From positions 372,001-436,000 of the forward strand of contig CBDHDU010000044.1 in assembly GCA_965261725.1 (NCBI GenBank): a stretch of 64,000 nt of DNA, read 5' to 3'. How positions within the stretch are numbered: position 1 is the first letter of the stretch; each line of letters begins with the position of its first letter. The notes below the pieces were generated by a model that made no database searches, was not told where the DNA came from, and was given only the letters and a program-made list of their open reading frames with translations. Positions 1-7,764 of the stretch are shown here, in pieces. This DNA comes from CANDOC01 sp965261725. Its GTDB lineage: Bacteria; Pseudomonadota; Gammaproteobacteria; Pseudomonadales; Endozoicomonadaceae. A program made the position numbers and the translations under genes.

Positions 1-17
1 CCTTGAGGAATTGCACT

Positions 18-581
18 ATGGATTTCGAACAGAACAGCCTGTCACAACAGGTCAGTAACCTGATTCAGCTTGTCACCGTTGTGGCTGTGGATACGGAAAC
101 CGCAACGATTCAGGTTTTATTGCGTGATGACACGCAGTTATGGGTGCCCTGGATTGCCAGCCGGGCAGGCAGTGTACGTCACTGGTCAGCTCCTGTTATC
201 GGAGAGCAGCTATTGCTGCTTTGTCCGGCGGGTGATACGGAGCAAGCCATCGCCATACCCGCCCTTTATCAGGACGACTTCCCCGCTCCCGGTGACGACC
301 CCAACCAGCACCTGACCATATACAGCGACGGCGCCCGCATCGGCTACAACGACAAAACCCACCACCTTTATGCCCAGTTGCCCGAAGAAGGCACCACGGA
401 ACTGATCAGCCGGGGCGGTATCACTATCACCGGCGATATCACGGTGAATGGCAGCTTACAGGCAACGGGTGATATCGCCGATGGCAAAAGCACGCTGCAG
501 GCTAACCGGGATGTTTTCAATAACCATACTCATCCCGGTGATTCTGGTGGTACCACCGGGTCGCCGAATCAGCAGCAGTGA
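18..581 (+). CDS. Phage baseplate assembly protein V (P2 gpV-like)
   Basis: Spike/baseplate hub protein of a contractile P2-like tail. The 187-residue product has an N-terminal OB-like region, a central beta-rich stretch with the short repeats typical of gpV (ISRGGITITGDITVNGSLQATGD region, residues ~135-160) and an HTHPGDSGG tail, where gpV proteins carry a metal-binding His motif. I chose ATG 18 because a GAGGA-like site lies just upstream; a TTG at 3 is in frame. In P2 the next genes are W, J and I; here they are absent and the following genes are not tail genes, so this is a prophage remnant. The tail proteins at 6.0-8.2 kb probably come from the same phage (inference). Confidence 0.85.
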   Translation: MDFEQNSLSQQVSNLIQLVTVVAVDTETATIQVLLRDDTQLWVPWIASRAGSVRHWSAPVIGEQLLLLCPAGDTEQAIAIPALYQDDFPAPGDDPNQHLTIYSDGARIGYNDKTHHLYAQLPEEGTTELISRGGITITGDITVNGSLQATGDIADGKSTLQANRDVFNNHTHPGDSGGTTGSPNQQQ

Positions 582-760
582 ATAGGCTTTCTTTTCAAGC
601 CTTTCCCGTCGGCGTTCCAACCCGCAGAGCGGCTGAACATATTAATCTGAACAGTATCGTAGCGAAGGCCGATAAACTGTGGCAGGTACTTATGCCACTG
701 GGATTGCTCCAGAGTACTCCCTGAAAGTACTTCATGCATTTGAAACTTGCCGGTTTATAG

Positions 761-780
761 TAGACCTATATACTGGTCTA
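761..780. promoter_or_regulatory. Palindromic operator upstream of the toxin-antitoxin pair
   Basis: TAGACC, an 8-base spacer and GGTCTA form a perfect 6-bp-arm inverted repeat, embedded in TATA-rich sequence and ending 26 bases before the antitoxin ATG at 807. Antitoxins of the Phd/VapB type bind such palindromes to repress their own operon. The position fits autoregulation; binding itself is inferred. Confidence 0.55.
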
Positions 781-806
781 TATATACCCGTCGTGGAAAT
801 AATAAT

Positions 807-1046
807 ATGCGTGAAGAAATTGGCTCCTATGATGCGAAAACCAAATTGCCGGAAATTCTGCGGCGTGTGGAAGCCGGTGAGTCCTTTACTATTACTAATC
901 GTGGCAAGCCGGTAGCGGATCTTGTGCCCAGCGGCGCCAACCAGCAGCTTAAAACCCGGGCGGCTATCGACAACCTGCTCGGGTCTCTCAAAGGAACGCT
1001 GGGTGATGAAGACCTGAAAAAACTGCGTGAGTCTGGCAGACGATGA
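807..1046 (+). CDS. Antitoxin, Phd/YefM (VapB-like) family
   Basis: 79-residue antitoxin. It starts MREEIGSYDAKTKLPEILRR and continues VEAGESFTITNRGKPVADLVP, the standard Phd/YefM N-terminal DNA-binding fold, followed by a charged C-terminal tail expected to wrap the toxin. ATG 807 is preferred over an in-frame ATG at 747 because homology begins at MREEIG, GTGGA precedes it, and the operator palindrome (761-780) would otherwise lie inside the gene. The stop overlaps the toxin start by four bases (ATGA), implying translational coupling. It is located between prophage genes and may be a stability module of the prophage. Confidence 0.88.
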   Translation: MREEIGSYDAKTKLPEILRRVEAGESFTITNRGKPVADLVPSGANQQLKTRAAIDNLLGSLKGTLGDEDLKKLRESGRR

Positions 1047-1471
1047 CAGACTTCGTCCTCGATAATTCAGTGACCATGCGCTGGCTTTCTCCAACCCCGA
1101 AAGCCAGAGATCAACAGTATGCTGAAACTGTGTTGAATACCATGGTGGATTCAGACGCAAGGGTTCCTGATCTTTGGCATCTGGAAGTCGTGAATGTGGT
1201 TCTGGGGCAGGAGCGCCGCAAGGAAATCAGTCCGGCTGACGCTGCACGGTTTATGGCGCAACTGGAAAGCCTGCCCATATACGTTGATCCACTGACTGCG
1301 AGTCAGGCATTTGGGCGGATTGCCATGCTGGCAAGAAGTTACAATCTTAGCAGCTATGATGCTGCTTATCTGGAACTGGCAATCAGGCAATGCCTTCCTC
1401 TGGCAACACTCGATAAGGCGCTGGGAAAAGCGGCAACGAAAGCAGGGGTAGCCCTTTATCTCTCAGAGTGA
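1043..1471 (+). CDS. PIN-domain ribonuclease toxin (VapC-like)
   Basis: 142-residue PIN-domain toxin expected to cleave RNA, often tRNA in characterised VapCs. The acidic metal-binding residues of the PIN fold are visible: Asp7 (LDNSV), Glu48 (HLEVVN), Asp106 (SSYDAAYLELA) and Asp124 (ATLDKAL). Length is normal for the family and no key residue is missing, so it is probably functional. It overlaps the antitoxin gene by four bases and both are transcribed from the palindrome-containing promoter at about 760-780. Target RNA cannot be inferred. Confidence 0.88.
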   Translation: MTDFVLDNSVTMRWLSPTPKARDQQYAETVLNTMVDSDARVPDLWHLEVVNVVLGQERRKEISPADAARFMAQLESLPIYVDPLTASQAFGRIAMLARSYNLSSYDAAYLELAIRQCLPLATLDKALGKAATKAGVALYLSE

Positions 1472-1495
1472 TGGTTGCCGTGCAAATATCTTTCG

Positions 1496-1891
1496 TTATT
1501 GCTGGCTATCCTCGTTCATCACATACTGATCTGCAGCTTGCCATGCTTTTATTTTGAGACGGAAGAGTGTCATTCGACTTATGTTCAGGCTTGCTGCTTT
1601 GTCCGCCTCCCTGCCGTTGCAACCATAAATGATGGCAACGGTCTTACTGTGTTTTTTGCCCATAATATCTGTCAGATAACTGTCAAAACGGGCAAACTGC
1701 TGACCTGTCGAGCCATACCACAGTATGCGTGAGCCGGGTATGCTCTTGCCCGATGATTCACCCATCTTTGCCAGCAGGTTAGAGCCGGTATTGCTGTGTG
1801 CTGTCTGGCTGCGTTCAATGCATAAGCGCCAGTGAGCCCATTCTTCGAGCAATATAGTTGGGGTATCGCTTTGTTGGGGTAAGGCGTTCAT
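1496..1891 (-). CDS. Phage antitermination Q-like protein (putative)
   Basis: 131-residue protein on the minus strand. The C-terminal half (residues ~85-125, YGCNGREADKAASLNISR then MTLFRLKIKAWQAADQYV) resembles a sigma region-4/HTH-type DNA-binding segment as in lambdoid Q-like antiterminators: a recognition helix in a short basic protein. The N-terminus (LLEEWAHWRLCIERS) is like that of small phage Q-like proteins. It is followed on the same strand, upstream, by two small genes (1931-2212, 2209-2604). I did not recognise an exact family; antitermination is inference from shape and phage context. It could instead be another small phage regulator. Confidence 0.55.
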   Translation of the reverse strand: MNALPQQSDTPTILLEEWAHWRLCIERSQTAHSNTGSNLLAKMGESSGKSIPGSRILWYGSTGQQFARFDSYLTDIMGKKHSKTVAIIYGCNGREADKAASLNISRMTLFRLKIKAWQAADQYVMNEDSQQ

Positions 1892-1930
1892 TTTCAGAAT
1901 CCTGAACCATAGCCGGATGCAGAGTCTTCA

Positions 1931-2212
1931 CTATGACGGGTTTTCAGTGGGCGGCTTTTCCGAATCAGGCGTTGGTGGATAATCGTCAACTTCCTCCCTG
2001 ATTAACTCTCCGGCATTTTCCAGAATGTCTTCCATAACGGCATGCAGCAGCTGGTTGTGATCAATAAAGTACTGCCGGTAAATTTCCGCATCAGCTTTGA
2101 ATTGTTCCGGAGACGCCGCACGAAACAAGCTTGCCTGTGTTTTTTTATAGTGGCTGATTGCTCGAAGGCGATCGGTCAGTTTGCCTTCAAAAAACGGATT
2201 ATCAGTTTTCAT
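1931..2212 (-). CDS. Hypothetical small acidic phage-region protein
   Basis: 93 residues, N-terminus MKTDNPFFEGKLTDRLRAI, mostly helical by composition and acidic, ending in a Pro/Glu-rich tail (DDYPPTPDSEKPPTENPS). An AGGA Shine-Dalgarno sequence lies eight bases before the ATG. The start codon overlaps the stop of the upstream gene by four bases (ATGA on the minus strand), a coupling that supports both reading frames. No family recognised. It is probably part of the early/regulatory region of the prophage with the antiterminator-like gene downstream. Confidence 0.55.
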   Translation of the reverse strand: MKTDNPFFEGKLTDRLRAISHYKKTQASLFRAASPEQFKADAEIYRQYFIDHNQLLHAVMEDILENAGELIREEVDDYPPTPDSEKPPTENPS

Positions 2213-2604
2213 GCAGGTGAGTCCTTTGAGCTTAAAATTATTGGTGTTACAAATTGGTTGGCTACAAAATTCAATGAATAATACGGTGCAGGTTTGCCCT
2301 GCCTGCCAAGTTTTGTCGTGTGTTGTTGGATTTCATTTTGTTGTTCGGGTGCATTGAAACTATAAACCATAGATTGCGGACTGCAGTCGCACCAGCTCGG
2401 GGCGGATTCAAGGTTGCCTGTACGGGTAATGACGCGTCGTTTCAGTCGTGCAAGCAAGACAGAAAACCTGAGCCTGCATTCTGTCGTAACTGAAATGAAA
2501 CGGATTCCCAAATACCCACGGCATGGCATGACCATACTGGGCAGAGTGGGTGGAAGTGAGACAGTTGTCGTATTTGTAGATAGATCAATCATACAAAGAG
2601 CCAT
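2209..2604 (-). CDS. Hypothetical protein, coupled to the downstream small gene
   Basis: 131-residue frame on the minus strand with no recognised domain. The main support is the ATGA stop/start overlap with the gene at 1931-2212. The beginning (Ser/Thr-rich) looks less protein-like, so the true start may lie at an internal Met. A 70-residue frame on the opposite strand (2414-2626) is the alternative, but has no coupling or recognisable signal. Treat as tentative. Confidence 0.35.
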   Translation of the reverse strand: MALCMIDLSTNTTTVSLPPTLPSMVMPCRGYLGIRFISVTTECRLRFSVLLARLKRRVITRTGNLESAPSWCDCSPQSMVYSFNAPEQQNEIQQHTTKLGRQGKPAPYYSLNFVANQFVTPIILSSKDSPA

Positions 2605-2712
2605 AACGGTAAGGATCAGAAGGTGAACAGGGAGGCGTTACGTATTACCGTGCTGGCGTGTAATCAAGGGAAAGGGGGGATTTGGATTTACAGAATGCAG
2701 TGCATAGGATAT

Positions 2713-2752
2713 CTGGTTGCTGGTTGCTGGTTGCTGGTTGCTGGTTGCTGGT
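2713..2752. repeat. 7-bp tandem repeat, unit CTGGTTG, about 5.7 copies
   Basis: Five perfect consecutive CTGGTTG units followed by a partial CTGGT. The array lies in the non-coding gap between the minus-strand small genes and the repressor gene. Such simple repeats change copy number by slippage; there is no reading frame across it, so phase variation of a protein is not supported. Confidence 0.85.
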
Positions 2753-2964
2753 CGGCAAAAATGTGAATGTCTGTTTTCAGTGAGGATTCAGATAGCATGA
2801 GAAACTCCTGCCCAAACTTGAGACTACCATGAACAGCCGTGGGCAGTGATAAATGAGAACAACTATAGATATAGATTTTAAATTTAGAATTGCAAGTTTT
2901 CTTTTATGATCCAGAATGAATACGTCCCGCGCCTGTTAATCTGCACTGCAGGAGTATTCTGAAC

Positions 2965-3657
2965 ATGCCGGAAGATGAAAAAATGCAACAGACTGGCTGG
3001 ATTGAACGGGTAAAAACGCTTATGCCGGAAAGAGGCATTCATACCTATCAGGATCTGGCTTTTCATTCCGGTGTGTCTGCAGGTTCACTGAATCAGGCAA
3101 TGCGGGGCATGCACATGCCGCGGCAGAAGACTATTGAGAAAATTGCCCACGCTTTGGATACCACCCCTCAGTTTTTGCTGTACGGCGATAATATGAAGGT
3201 GGTGCAGAAAATTCCTTTTATTCAGTCACCCGAACAACTTGGGCAATGGCTGTCTGACGCTTGCCTGAACCTGGAGTCCCTGCACTGGATTGAGATGCCG
3301 GGCAACCTCAGCTTATCCCGAAACGCTTTTGCTGTTGAGTGCAATCACCACGACCTTGAGCCGATGTTTCTGCCCGGTGATGTTATTGTGTTTGAGCGAC
3401 TTCATGAATCCTGTGATTACAGGCAGCTGGCGCGGGATAAGGAGATTTTTGTAATGGCTGTTCGCGGTGATAGCAACTCACTAAAGGCTTATGACTCCTG
3501 GTTACTTGGTCGTTACGTTGAAACCAATCAGGGGTCGTTTATTGCCGTACCGGATCAACGCTATGAACCTGTGCGATTGGATGATCGCTATAAGGTAATA
3601 GGACTGGCAGTACATCAAATGAGGAGCCTGCATAAAATCGCAGCGGTGCATGATTGA
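2965..3657 (+). CDS. CI/LexA-like phage repressor lacking the S24 serine
   Basis: 230 residues. Residues ~12-72 form an XRE-type helix-turn-helix (TYQDLAFHSGVSAGSLNQAM, then KTIEKIAHALDTTPQFLL). Residues ~118-225 have the S24 peptidase-like fold of CI/LexA, with LEPMFLPGDVIVFE in place of the usual SMEP...GD(I/L)V segment. The nucleophile serine position is occupied by Asp130 (HHDLEP), whereas a Lys174 (SNSLKAYD) is still present. The repressor is therefore unlikely to cleave itself in response to RecA, and induction might need an antirepressor (inference). ATG 2965 follows a GGAGTA site by about ten bases. It faces away from the antiterminator-like cluster, as lysogeny regulators usually do. 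Confidence 0.8.
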   Translation: MPEDEKMQQTGWIERVKTLMPERGIHTYQDLAFHSGVSAGSLNQAMRGMHMPRQKTIEKIAHALDTTPQFLLYGDNMKVVQKIPFIQSPEQLGQWLSDACLNLESLHWIEMPGNLSLSRNAFAVECNHHDLEPMFLPGDVIVFERLHESCDYRQLARDKEIFVMAVRGDSNSLKAYDSWLLGRYVETNQGSFIAVPDQRYEPVRLDDRYKVIGLAVHQMRSLHKIAAVHD

Positions 3658-4090
3658 CTGTGAATGTTTTTTGGATATAAGGTCATGGGGGACTCTATTG
3701 CTTTGCTCTGAAAATTACGTAATGTAGGCACAAACCAACCCATCCTCTTCCTAAAGGAAAAGGAACTATCGTACTTTATATTCCCTCCAGCTATACCAAT
3801 TCAGGTAGCAGCAGAATCAAAAGACAGATCGAAGGCCATGAGTCGTGAAACGACAAAGGGCTTTTTGCTCTTCGTTCACTACCAGTGGTAGGAGACAATA
3901 CGGGGTTCGGGCGATCAGCCAAGGTCAGTTTGGGTACAGGGACTAAGCCACTAAAAAAATACCGACCATTACAGGTTCTGCTGCCAGTGTGAAGTATGGT
4001 TCAGGTCTAAAAAATTTTCATCGTATGGGGTGGCCAATTGCTGCCCATGACTGTTTGGGGTTCTTGTTTAGGCAGAGGCGGAGTGCCTGT

Positions 4091-4401
4091 TTTACAACTT
4101 TATTTTAATATCTCTGCACCGAAAGCAGCTGTTAGCAAGAATTCGTTTTACAACTTTATTTTGACTTCATGCTGAAAAGGCTCTGCAGGCCGCATTTTTA
4201 GGTAGGTTTATTATTTTTTGCTGACACCTGTCTGAAGAATCTGACTATATAAAATTTAAGAACTTTATTTTTAACTTGGTGTGAGGCATGCAAGTGATCT
4301 ACGATGATTTTTTAAGAACTATATTTTTAAATTGAAAAATCAAAGCTTTACAGCCCGCATTCTTGTGGTTTATTTTTTAAGGACTTTATTTTCAACGCAC
4401 A
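4091..4401 (+). repeat. Array of five direct AT-rich motifs, putative Tn7-like L end
   Basis: Five copies related to TTTAAGAACTTTATTTTTAA occur in one orientation at about 4091-4110, 4146-4165, 4254-4274, 4311-4330 and 4376-4395. Spacing is irregular, roughly 55-110 bases. The array ends with AACGCACA at 4394-4401, whose complement TGTGCGTT is repeated in the opposite orientation at 4408-4415. Widely spaced transposase sites ending in ...ACA resemble the left end of Tn7-type elements. Identity as TnsB-binding sites is inference from arrangement and from the adjacent tnsA-like gene. Confidence 0.6.
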
Positions 4402-4407
4402 TCAGGT

Positions 4408-4476
4408 TGTGCGTTAAAAATAATGTTCTTAAATTTAAAATAAAGTCTTTAAATTAAAAAAATAGTTCTTAAAAAA
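4408..4476 (-). repeat. Array of three inverted, tightly packed motifs, putative Tn7-like R end
   Basis: Starting with TGTGCGTT (4408-4415), three copies of the same motif run in the reverse orientation at about 4413-4433, 4435-4453 and 4454-4476, spaced about 22 bases. Tn7 right ends carry closely packed TnsB sites immediately outside tnsA, and here a tnsA-like gene starts at 4491. Six bases (TCAGGT) separate this end from the opposed array on the left. Confidence 0.6.
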
Positions 4477-4490
4477 TAGTTAAACGGTGT

Positions 4491-5240
4491 ATGGTATCCA
4501 TCAGACCCCATGCACCGGAGTCATTTGGAGTGGCAAAGCGCAAATACTGTTTTGACGATGCTGGCATAGAGAAATTACAGTCTGGAGGTCATGGGCAGGG
4601 TTCTGGAATTAACTACATTCCCTGGATCAGAGCGCACGATATCAATTCCATTGGCCTTACCACCCGTGCACCCGGCTGGAAGTCGGGACGCATTCATCAT
4701 TTCTTTTCCAAGCTCGAAGCTCACTATTTTTATTGTCTGGAATGGGCTGACTGTGTTTTGGATGTTCGTGAGCAGTTTCCTCTTGATCACCATGCAACAT
4801 ACAAAATTGCGGAAGATGCAGGCATCAACTATCCGTGGGATCGAAAAACAGGCTTTAACGCAGTACTGACGACTGATTTTTTAATTGATGTCAGAGTTCA
4901 GATTTCGGATGCCCGTTATCTTTCTCCCCTGCTGCTTACCAGTCCGGTACTTGTCACCAGAGAAGCCTGCAAGGACAGGGTGTCTTTGTTACTTTGGGCT
5001 TTGGTTAAGGGGACAGGACACTGGAAGGCACCTTTACTCTCTGGGCTTAAGGGGAAGCTCAAGCCTTTAATTGTTGAGAAAATAAGGCACCCGAAAAGAC
5101 TGCATGAAAAAACACCAGATGAAGCATGTAAGGTCTGGGTAGAGAAGCTACAAAAAATACTCAGAAGCCGTCTTAAAAGTCATGCTACTACTGCGGTCGC
5201 GGCTCATGGGTCTAAAAAAACGCTTTTATTCGTTAAATAG
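4491..5240 (+). pseudogene. tnsA: TnsA-like transposon endonuclease, C-terminally degenerate
   Basis: The first ~135 residues match TnsA heteromeric transposase endonuclease: GINYIPWIRAHDINSIG, then KSGRIHHFFSKLEAHYFYCL, REQFPL and VLTTDFLID. Catalytic Glu76 (SKLE) and Asp129 (TTDF) are present. The Gln-x-Lys expected about 16-18 residues after the Asp is not recognisable, and residues ~135-249 do not resemble TnsA. The reading frame stays open but appears to be a fusion after a deletion or rearrangement; the last part overlaps a 19-bp inverted repeat. No tnsB, tnsC or target selector follows. Annotated as a remnant; the TnsA N-terminal identity is firm, loss of function is inferred. Confidence 0.72.
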
Positions 5241-5324
5241 ACTGGCTATTCGCCTCACAAAATCGCTTTTTTATCCTCCATGATCCGTGATCCTCGCTAC
5301 GTGCAGACTTTTAAGACGGCTTCT
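5163..5324. repeat. 162-bp segment bounded by perfect 19-bp inverted repeats
   Basis: AGAAGCCGTCTTAAAAGTC at 5163-5181 is repeated as its exact reverse complement at 5306-5324. The segment covers the end of the tnsA-like frame and its 3' flank. Terminal inverted repeats of this length suggest a MITE-like element, but the flanks show no target duplication. A long-range RNA hairpin is the alternative. Confidence 0.6.
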
Positions 5325-6033
5325 CAGGGAATAAGTTAAAAATACTGGAATTTAAAGTTTATTTTTACATATACGCCTGATCGTTTATATTTTATTGCCA
5401 TTTCGACCATCATTAACTGCAAATTTAATCAAAAACAGCTTGTTTCCGCACTGCAAAAGTGATAGCGGCTGATAATCTATGTGATAGTGAGTGAGAAATG
5501 GGTTCGAAAAATAAAATTTACAAGCTTTTAATAACAAATTTATATTTCAATTGTTGTTTTTTATGGCTGTTTTCAATGATTGCATTCAGAAACTGAATTC
5601 TAAAAACTTGATCTGAAATGTTACATTTACTAACCTGTTTTCTTAATTTGGGAAGTATGCGGACAGGCACTTCATCAATGTACGAATAAACCAAATAGCG
5701 CTGACACTTCCGACAAGTATCAATCATCTGTTTTACTTTCCACGTTATTTCTTTGACTGACATGACCCGCAAGGGTTCGTCTTCTGGTGTACACCCGTAT
5801 GCCACTATTTAAGTAAACAAATAGGTTAAGTAAACAAACGGGCGTGTTTTCCATAACACGCCAAGAGGCTCCAGCACCATCTGCTGGTTGAGTCAGCATA
5901 TAAACCTGCCATAAGTTTTTAAATTGCCCTGCTATGCAAGGGCTGCTGTTGCCTGCTTGTGGGTACCGCCTGCAAAAAACCAGCATTGCTGGTTGATTGT
6001 GCTGTTCCATCAAATATTGAGAGGAAAACCCTC
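5325..6033. other. Gap with only a weak minus-strand frame
   Basis: An AT-rich stretch (about 5330-5560) has no gene. A 95-codon minus-strand frame ends at 5518; from an internal ATG at 5763 it would give an 81-residue Lys-rich protein with CRKCQRYLVYSY, perhaps half a zinc knuckle. No convincing Shine-Dalgarno or family was found, so I do not call it a gene. The remainder to 6033 shows nothing beyond the leader of the tail gene. Confidence 0.4.
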
Positions 6034-6291
6034 ATGTCTGAAGCTATCTCGCTGAAATATCCCATTGAAGCCAATGGTGTCACTGTGAACAGTTTAACCC
6101 TGCGTCGGCCTACGGTAGGGGATTTCATTAAAAGCAGCCAGGGTGGGCGAGACGAGCAGGAAACAGAAATTCATTTATTCGCTGATTTGTGTAGCGTTTC
6201 CCCTGCTGACATCCACCGTATCGACCTGGCGGATTATCAACAGTTGCAGGATGCATTGGGAAAGATGCAAGACAACGGCCACAAGACCTGA
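6034..6291 (+). CDS. Phage tail assembly chaperone E (P2 gpE-like)
   Basis: 85-residue tail assembly protein of the P2 E / Mu gp41 family: LKYPIEANGVTVNSLTLRRP then TVGDFIKSSQGG, with a C-terminal SPADIHRIDLADYQQLQDAL segment. ATG 6034 has GAGGAAAA about ten bases upstream; an in-frame upstream start at 5959 lacks homology. As in P2 and lambda-type tails, this protein and its frameshifted extension act as chaperones for the tape measure protein whose gene follows. A slippery heptamer sits 30 bases before the stop. Confidence 0.85.
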   Translation: MSEAISLKYPIEANGVTVNSLTLRRPTVGDFIKSSQGGRDEQETEIHLFADLCSVSPADIHRIDLADYQQLQDALGKMQDNGHKT

Positions 6292-6407
6292 GGCGGGCGG
6301 TAACAATCCTCGCGAAATTAACCGGCTGGCCTCTTTCTGAACTGCTGGCGCTGACGGTTGAGGATTTGTTTACCTGGCTCGGAGCCTGCCCGAAACCCCA
6401 TACCTGA
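6034..6407 (+). CDS. E-E' tail chaperone fusion made by -1 frameshift
   Basis: Predicted product of slipping at 6258-6264, about 124 residues. After the shift the frame reads ...LRRAVTILAKLTGWPLSELL then ALTVEDLFTWLGACPKPHT and stops at 6405-6407. The LxxLxxLTxxDLxxW pattern matches the GpE/E' family of P2-like phages. There is no independent start codon with a ribosome site for this segment, which favours expression through frameshifting, as in P2 where E' is translated only as an E extension. Confidence 0.7.
6258..6264 (+). promoter_or_regulatory. -1 ribosomal frameshift site GGGAAAG
   Basis: Read in the E frame the bases are G GGA AAG, a canonical X XXY YYZ heptamer. A slip of one base backwards enters a frame that stays open to 6407 and encodes the GpE' domain. 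P2 makes E' by -1 frameshifting at an equivalent place, so function is supported by family knowledge; efficiency is unknown. Confidence 0.75.
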
Positions 6408-6481
6408 GTTCAGACAGCCCCCGCCCCCGGTGGGTGGGCTTTCAACCGTTAGCTGGCTACTTGAAGCCAGCCGGGAGACAA

Positions 6482-7729
6482 ATGATGCCAGCCGTTGCAA
6501 TCTTAAAACTTGCAATCCCTTTGGCGGTGAAATATGGGCCGAAAATCGGATCGGCAATTAAAAACTACGGACCCAAAATAGGTTCAGCAGTTAAAAATTA
6601 TGGCTCCAAAATAGGTTCGGCGGCCAAATCAAGTTTTGGGTCAAGTGCCAAAACCCGGAAAACAATTGGAAAACTGTTTTCCGGGGACAAGCTCGTAGAT
6701 AAGAGCCATAGTGCGCTGGGTGCAGCAGGCTCCATAGCAGGGCTATATAGCACTGGAGTACTTTTATATGATCAATTTTTTAAAGATACCCCACAGGAAA
6801 ATCAGGCAAAGGCCTCCGGCATCACCCCGGAATCCTTTGCAAAATGGACTGAGCTGGGCGCGGAAATCGGGCTGGACTCCAGCCAGATTATGGAAATGAT
6901 GACCACCCTCAGTGACCGTTTCATTCAGGCTGCTCAGAGTAGTGAGGCCAAAGAGGCTCTGCAACAGGAGCTGACATCTCTGAGGCTGGATTATGACCAA
7001 CTCAGCAAGCTGAAACCGGATATACAGTTACAGGCTGTAATGGAAGCCGCCCAGAAAAGGACTGACAAAGAACAGCAGGTGCTTGAAGTGGTCGGCAAAC
7101 TGGCCGGAAAAGAAGCGGGTACGCTGGCACGCTACGTGATGAAGGAAACACAACCTGTTAACGAAAAACTGGAGGAGAAAAATTTTAGCCAGTCAGTTAA
7201 AGCGGCTGTTGAAGGTGAGCCATCTTCTGAAACGTCTTTCCCTGAAAACCTGACACGTGCCGCGGAAAAGACATCAAAAGAGAAGAAGAAAACTCTCCTG
7301 CCAGAGAAAGGTAAATTACCGGAACTGGGAGGCGTATTAAAAAAACTCACCGCCAACTTCAAAGCCCTTTCAGAACCACTCCCCAAAGTGGTCACAGGTT
7401 TTGGAGACATGGCAAAGTGGTTTGAGCAAAACCGGCTTGATAAAGCATCCACGACAGCCAAATTCATACACAGTACCGTACCGCGGCTACTGTCGCCTAA
7501 TTTGGCAGGTCAGGCAGCGGACAATGAACAGCCGTCGGATGACTATATCAATCAAATGATGAACAGCTTAACCAAGCCTCAAAATGCCCCGCCGGTTAAC
7601 CATACCCAGAACATGCCTATCTCCATGTATATCTACCAGCAGCCCGGCGAGTCCTCGACGGAGCTGGCGACACGGGTTAAGGACGAACTCACCGGGCGCA
7701 CCAGTTTTGATACTTACCAGACATCTTGA
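6482..7729 (+). CDS. Phage tail tape measure protein, short
   Basis: 415 residues, translated from ATG 6482 after a GGGAGA site. It follows the E/E' chaperone genes and precedes gpU, the position of gene T in P2-like tails. Near the N-terminus the 11-residue unit YGPKIGSAIKN is repeated three times with small changes. A helical central part (ASGITPESFAKWTELGAEIG, later QEQ- and Lys-rich) is typical of tape measures. P2 T is roughly twice this length, so the protein is short: either the virion tail is short or the gene has an internal deletion (inference). No transmembrane pair is evident beyond a short hydrophobic stretch near residues 80-95. Confidence 0.72.
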   Translation: MMPAVAILKLAIPLAVKYGPKIGSAIKNYGPKIGSAVKNYGSKIGSAAKSSFGSSAKTRKTIGKLFSGDKLVDKSHSALGAAGSIAGLYSTGVLLYDQFFKDTPQENQAKASGITPESFAKWTELGAEIGLDSSQIMEMMTTLSDRFIQAAQSSEAKEALQQELTSLRLDYDQLSKLKPDIQLQAVMEAAQKRTDKEQQVLEVVGKLAGKEAGTLARYVMKETQPVNEKLEEKNFSQSVKAAVEGEPSSETSFPENLTRAAEKTSKEKKKTLLPEKGKLPELGGVLKKLTANFKALSEPLPKVVTGFGDMAKWFEQNRLDKASTTAKFIHSTVPRLLSPNLAGQAADNEQPSDDYINQMMNSLTKPQNAPPVNHTQNMPISMYIYQQPGESSTELATRVKDELTGRTSFDTYQTS

Positions 7730-7764
7730 AAGTTTATCTGCACGCGATCTTCAGGAGTACAGTG

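Larger units (their letters stand above)
3660..4490. other. Gene-free 830-bp region, AT-rich in its second half
   Basis: No convincing frame. The first 400 bases show no structure I can name. The second part holds the array of 20-bp AT-rich motifs listed separately (4091-4476) that borders the tnsA-like gene. Confidence 0.6.

Noticed and set aside
2713..2752. Possible CRISPR or phase-variable repeat
   Set aside because: Unit is only 7 bp, without spacers, and no reading frame crosses it. Listed as a tandem repeat.
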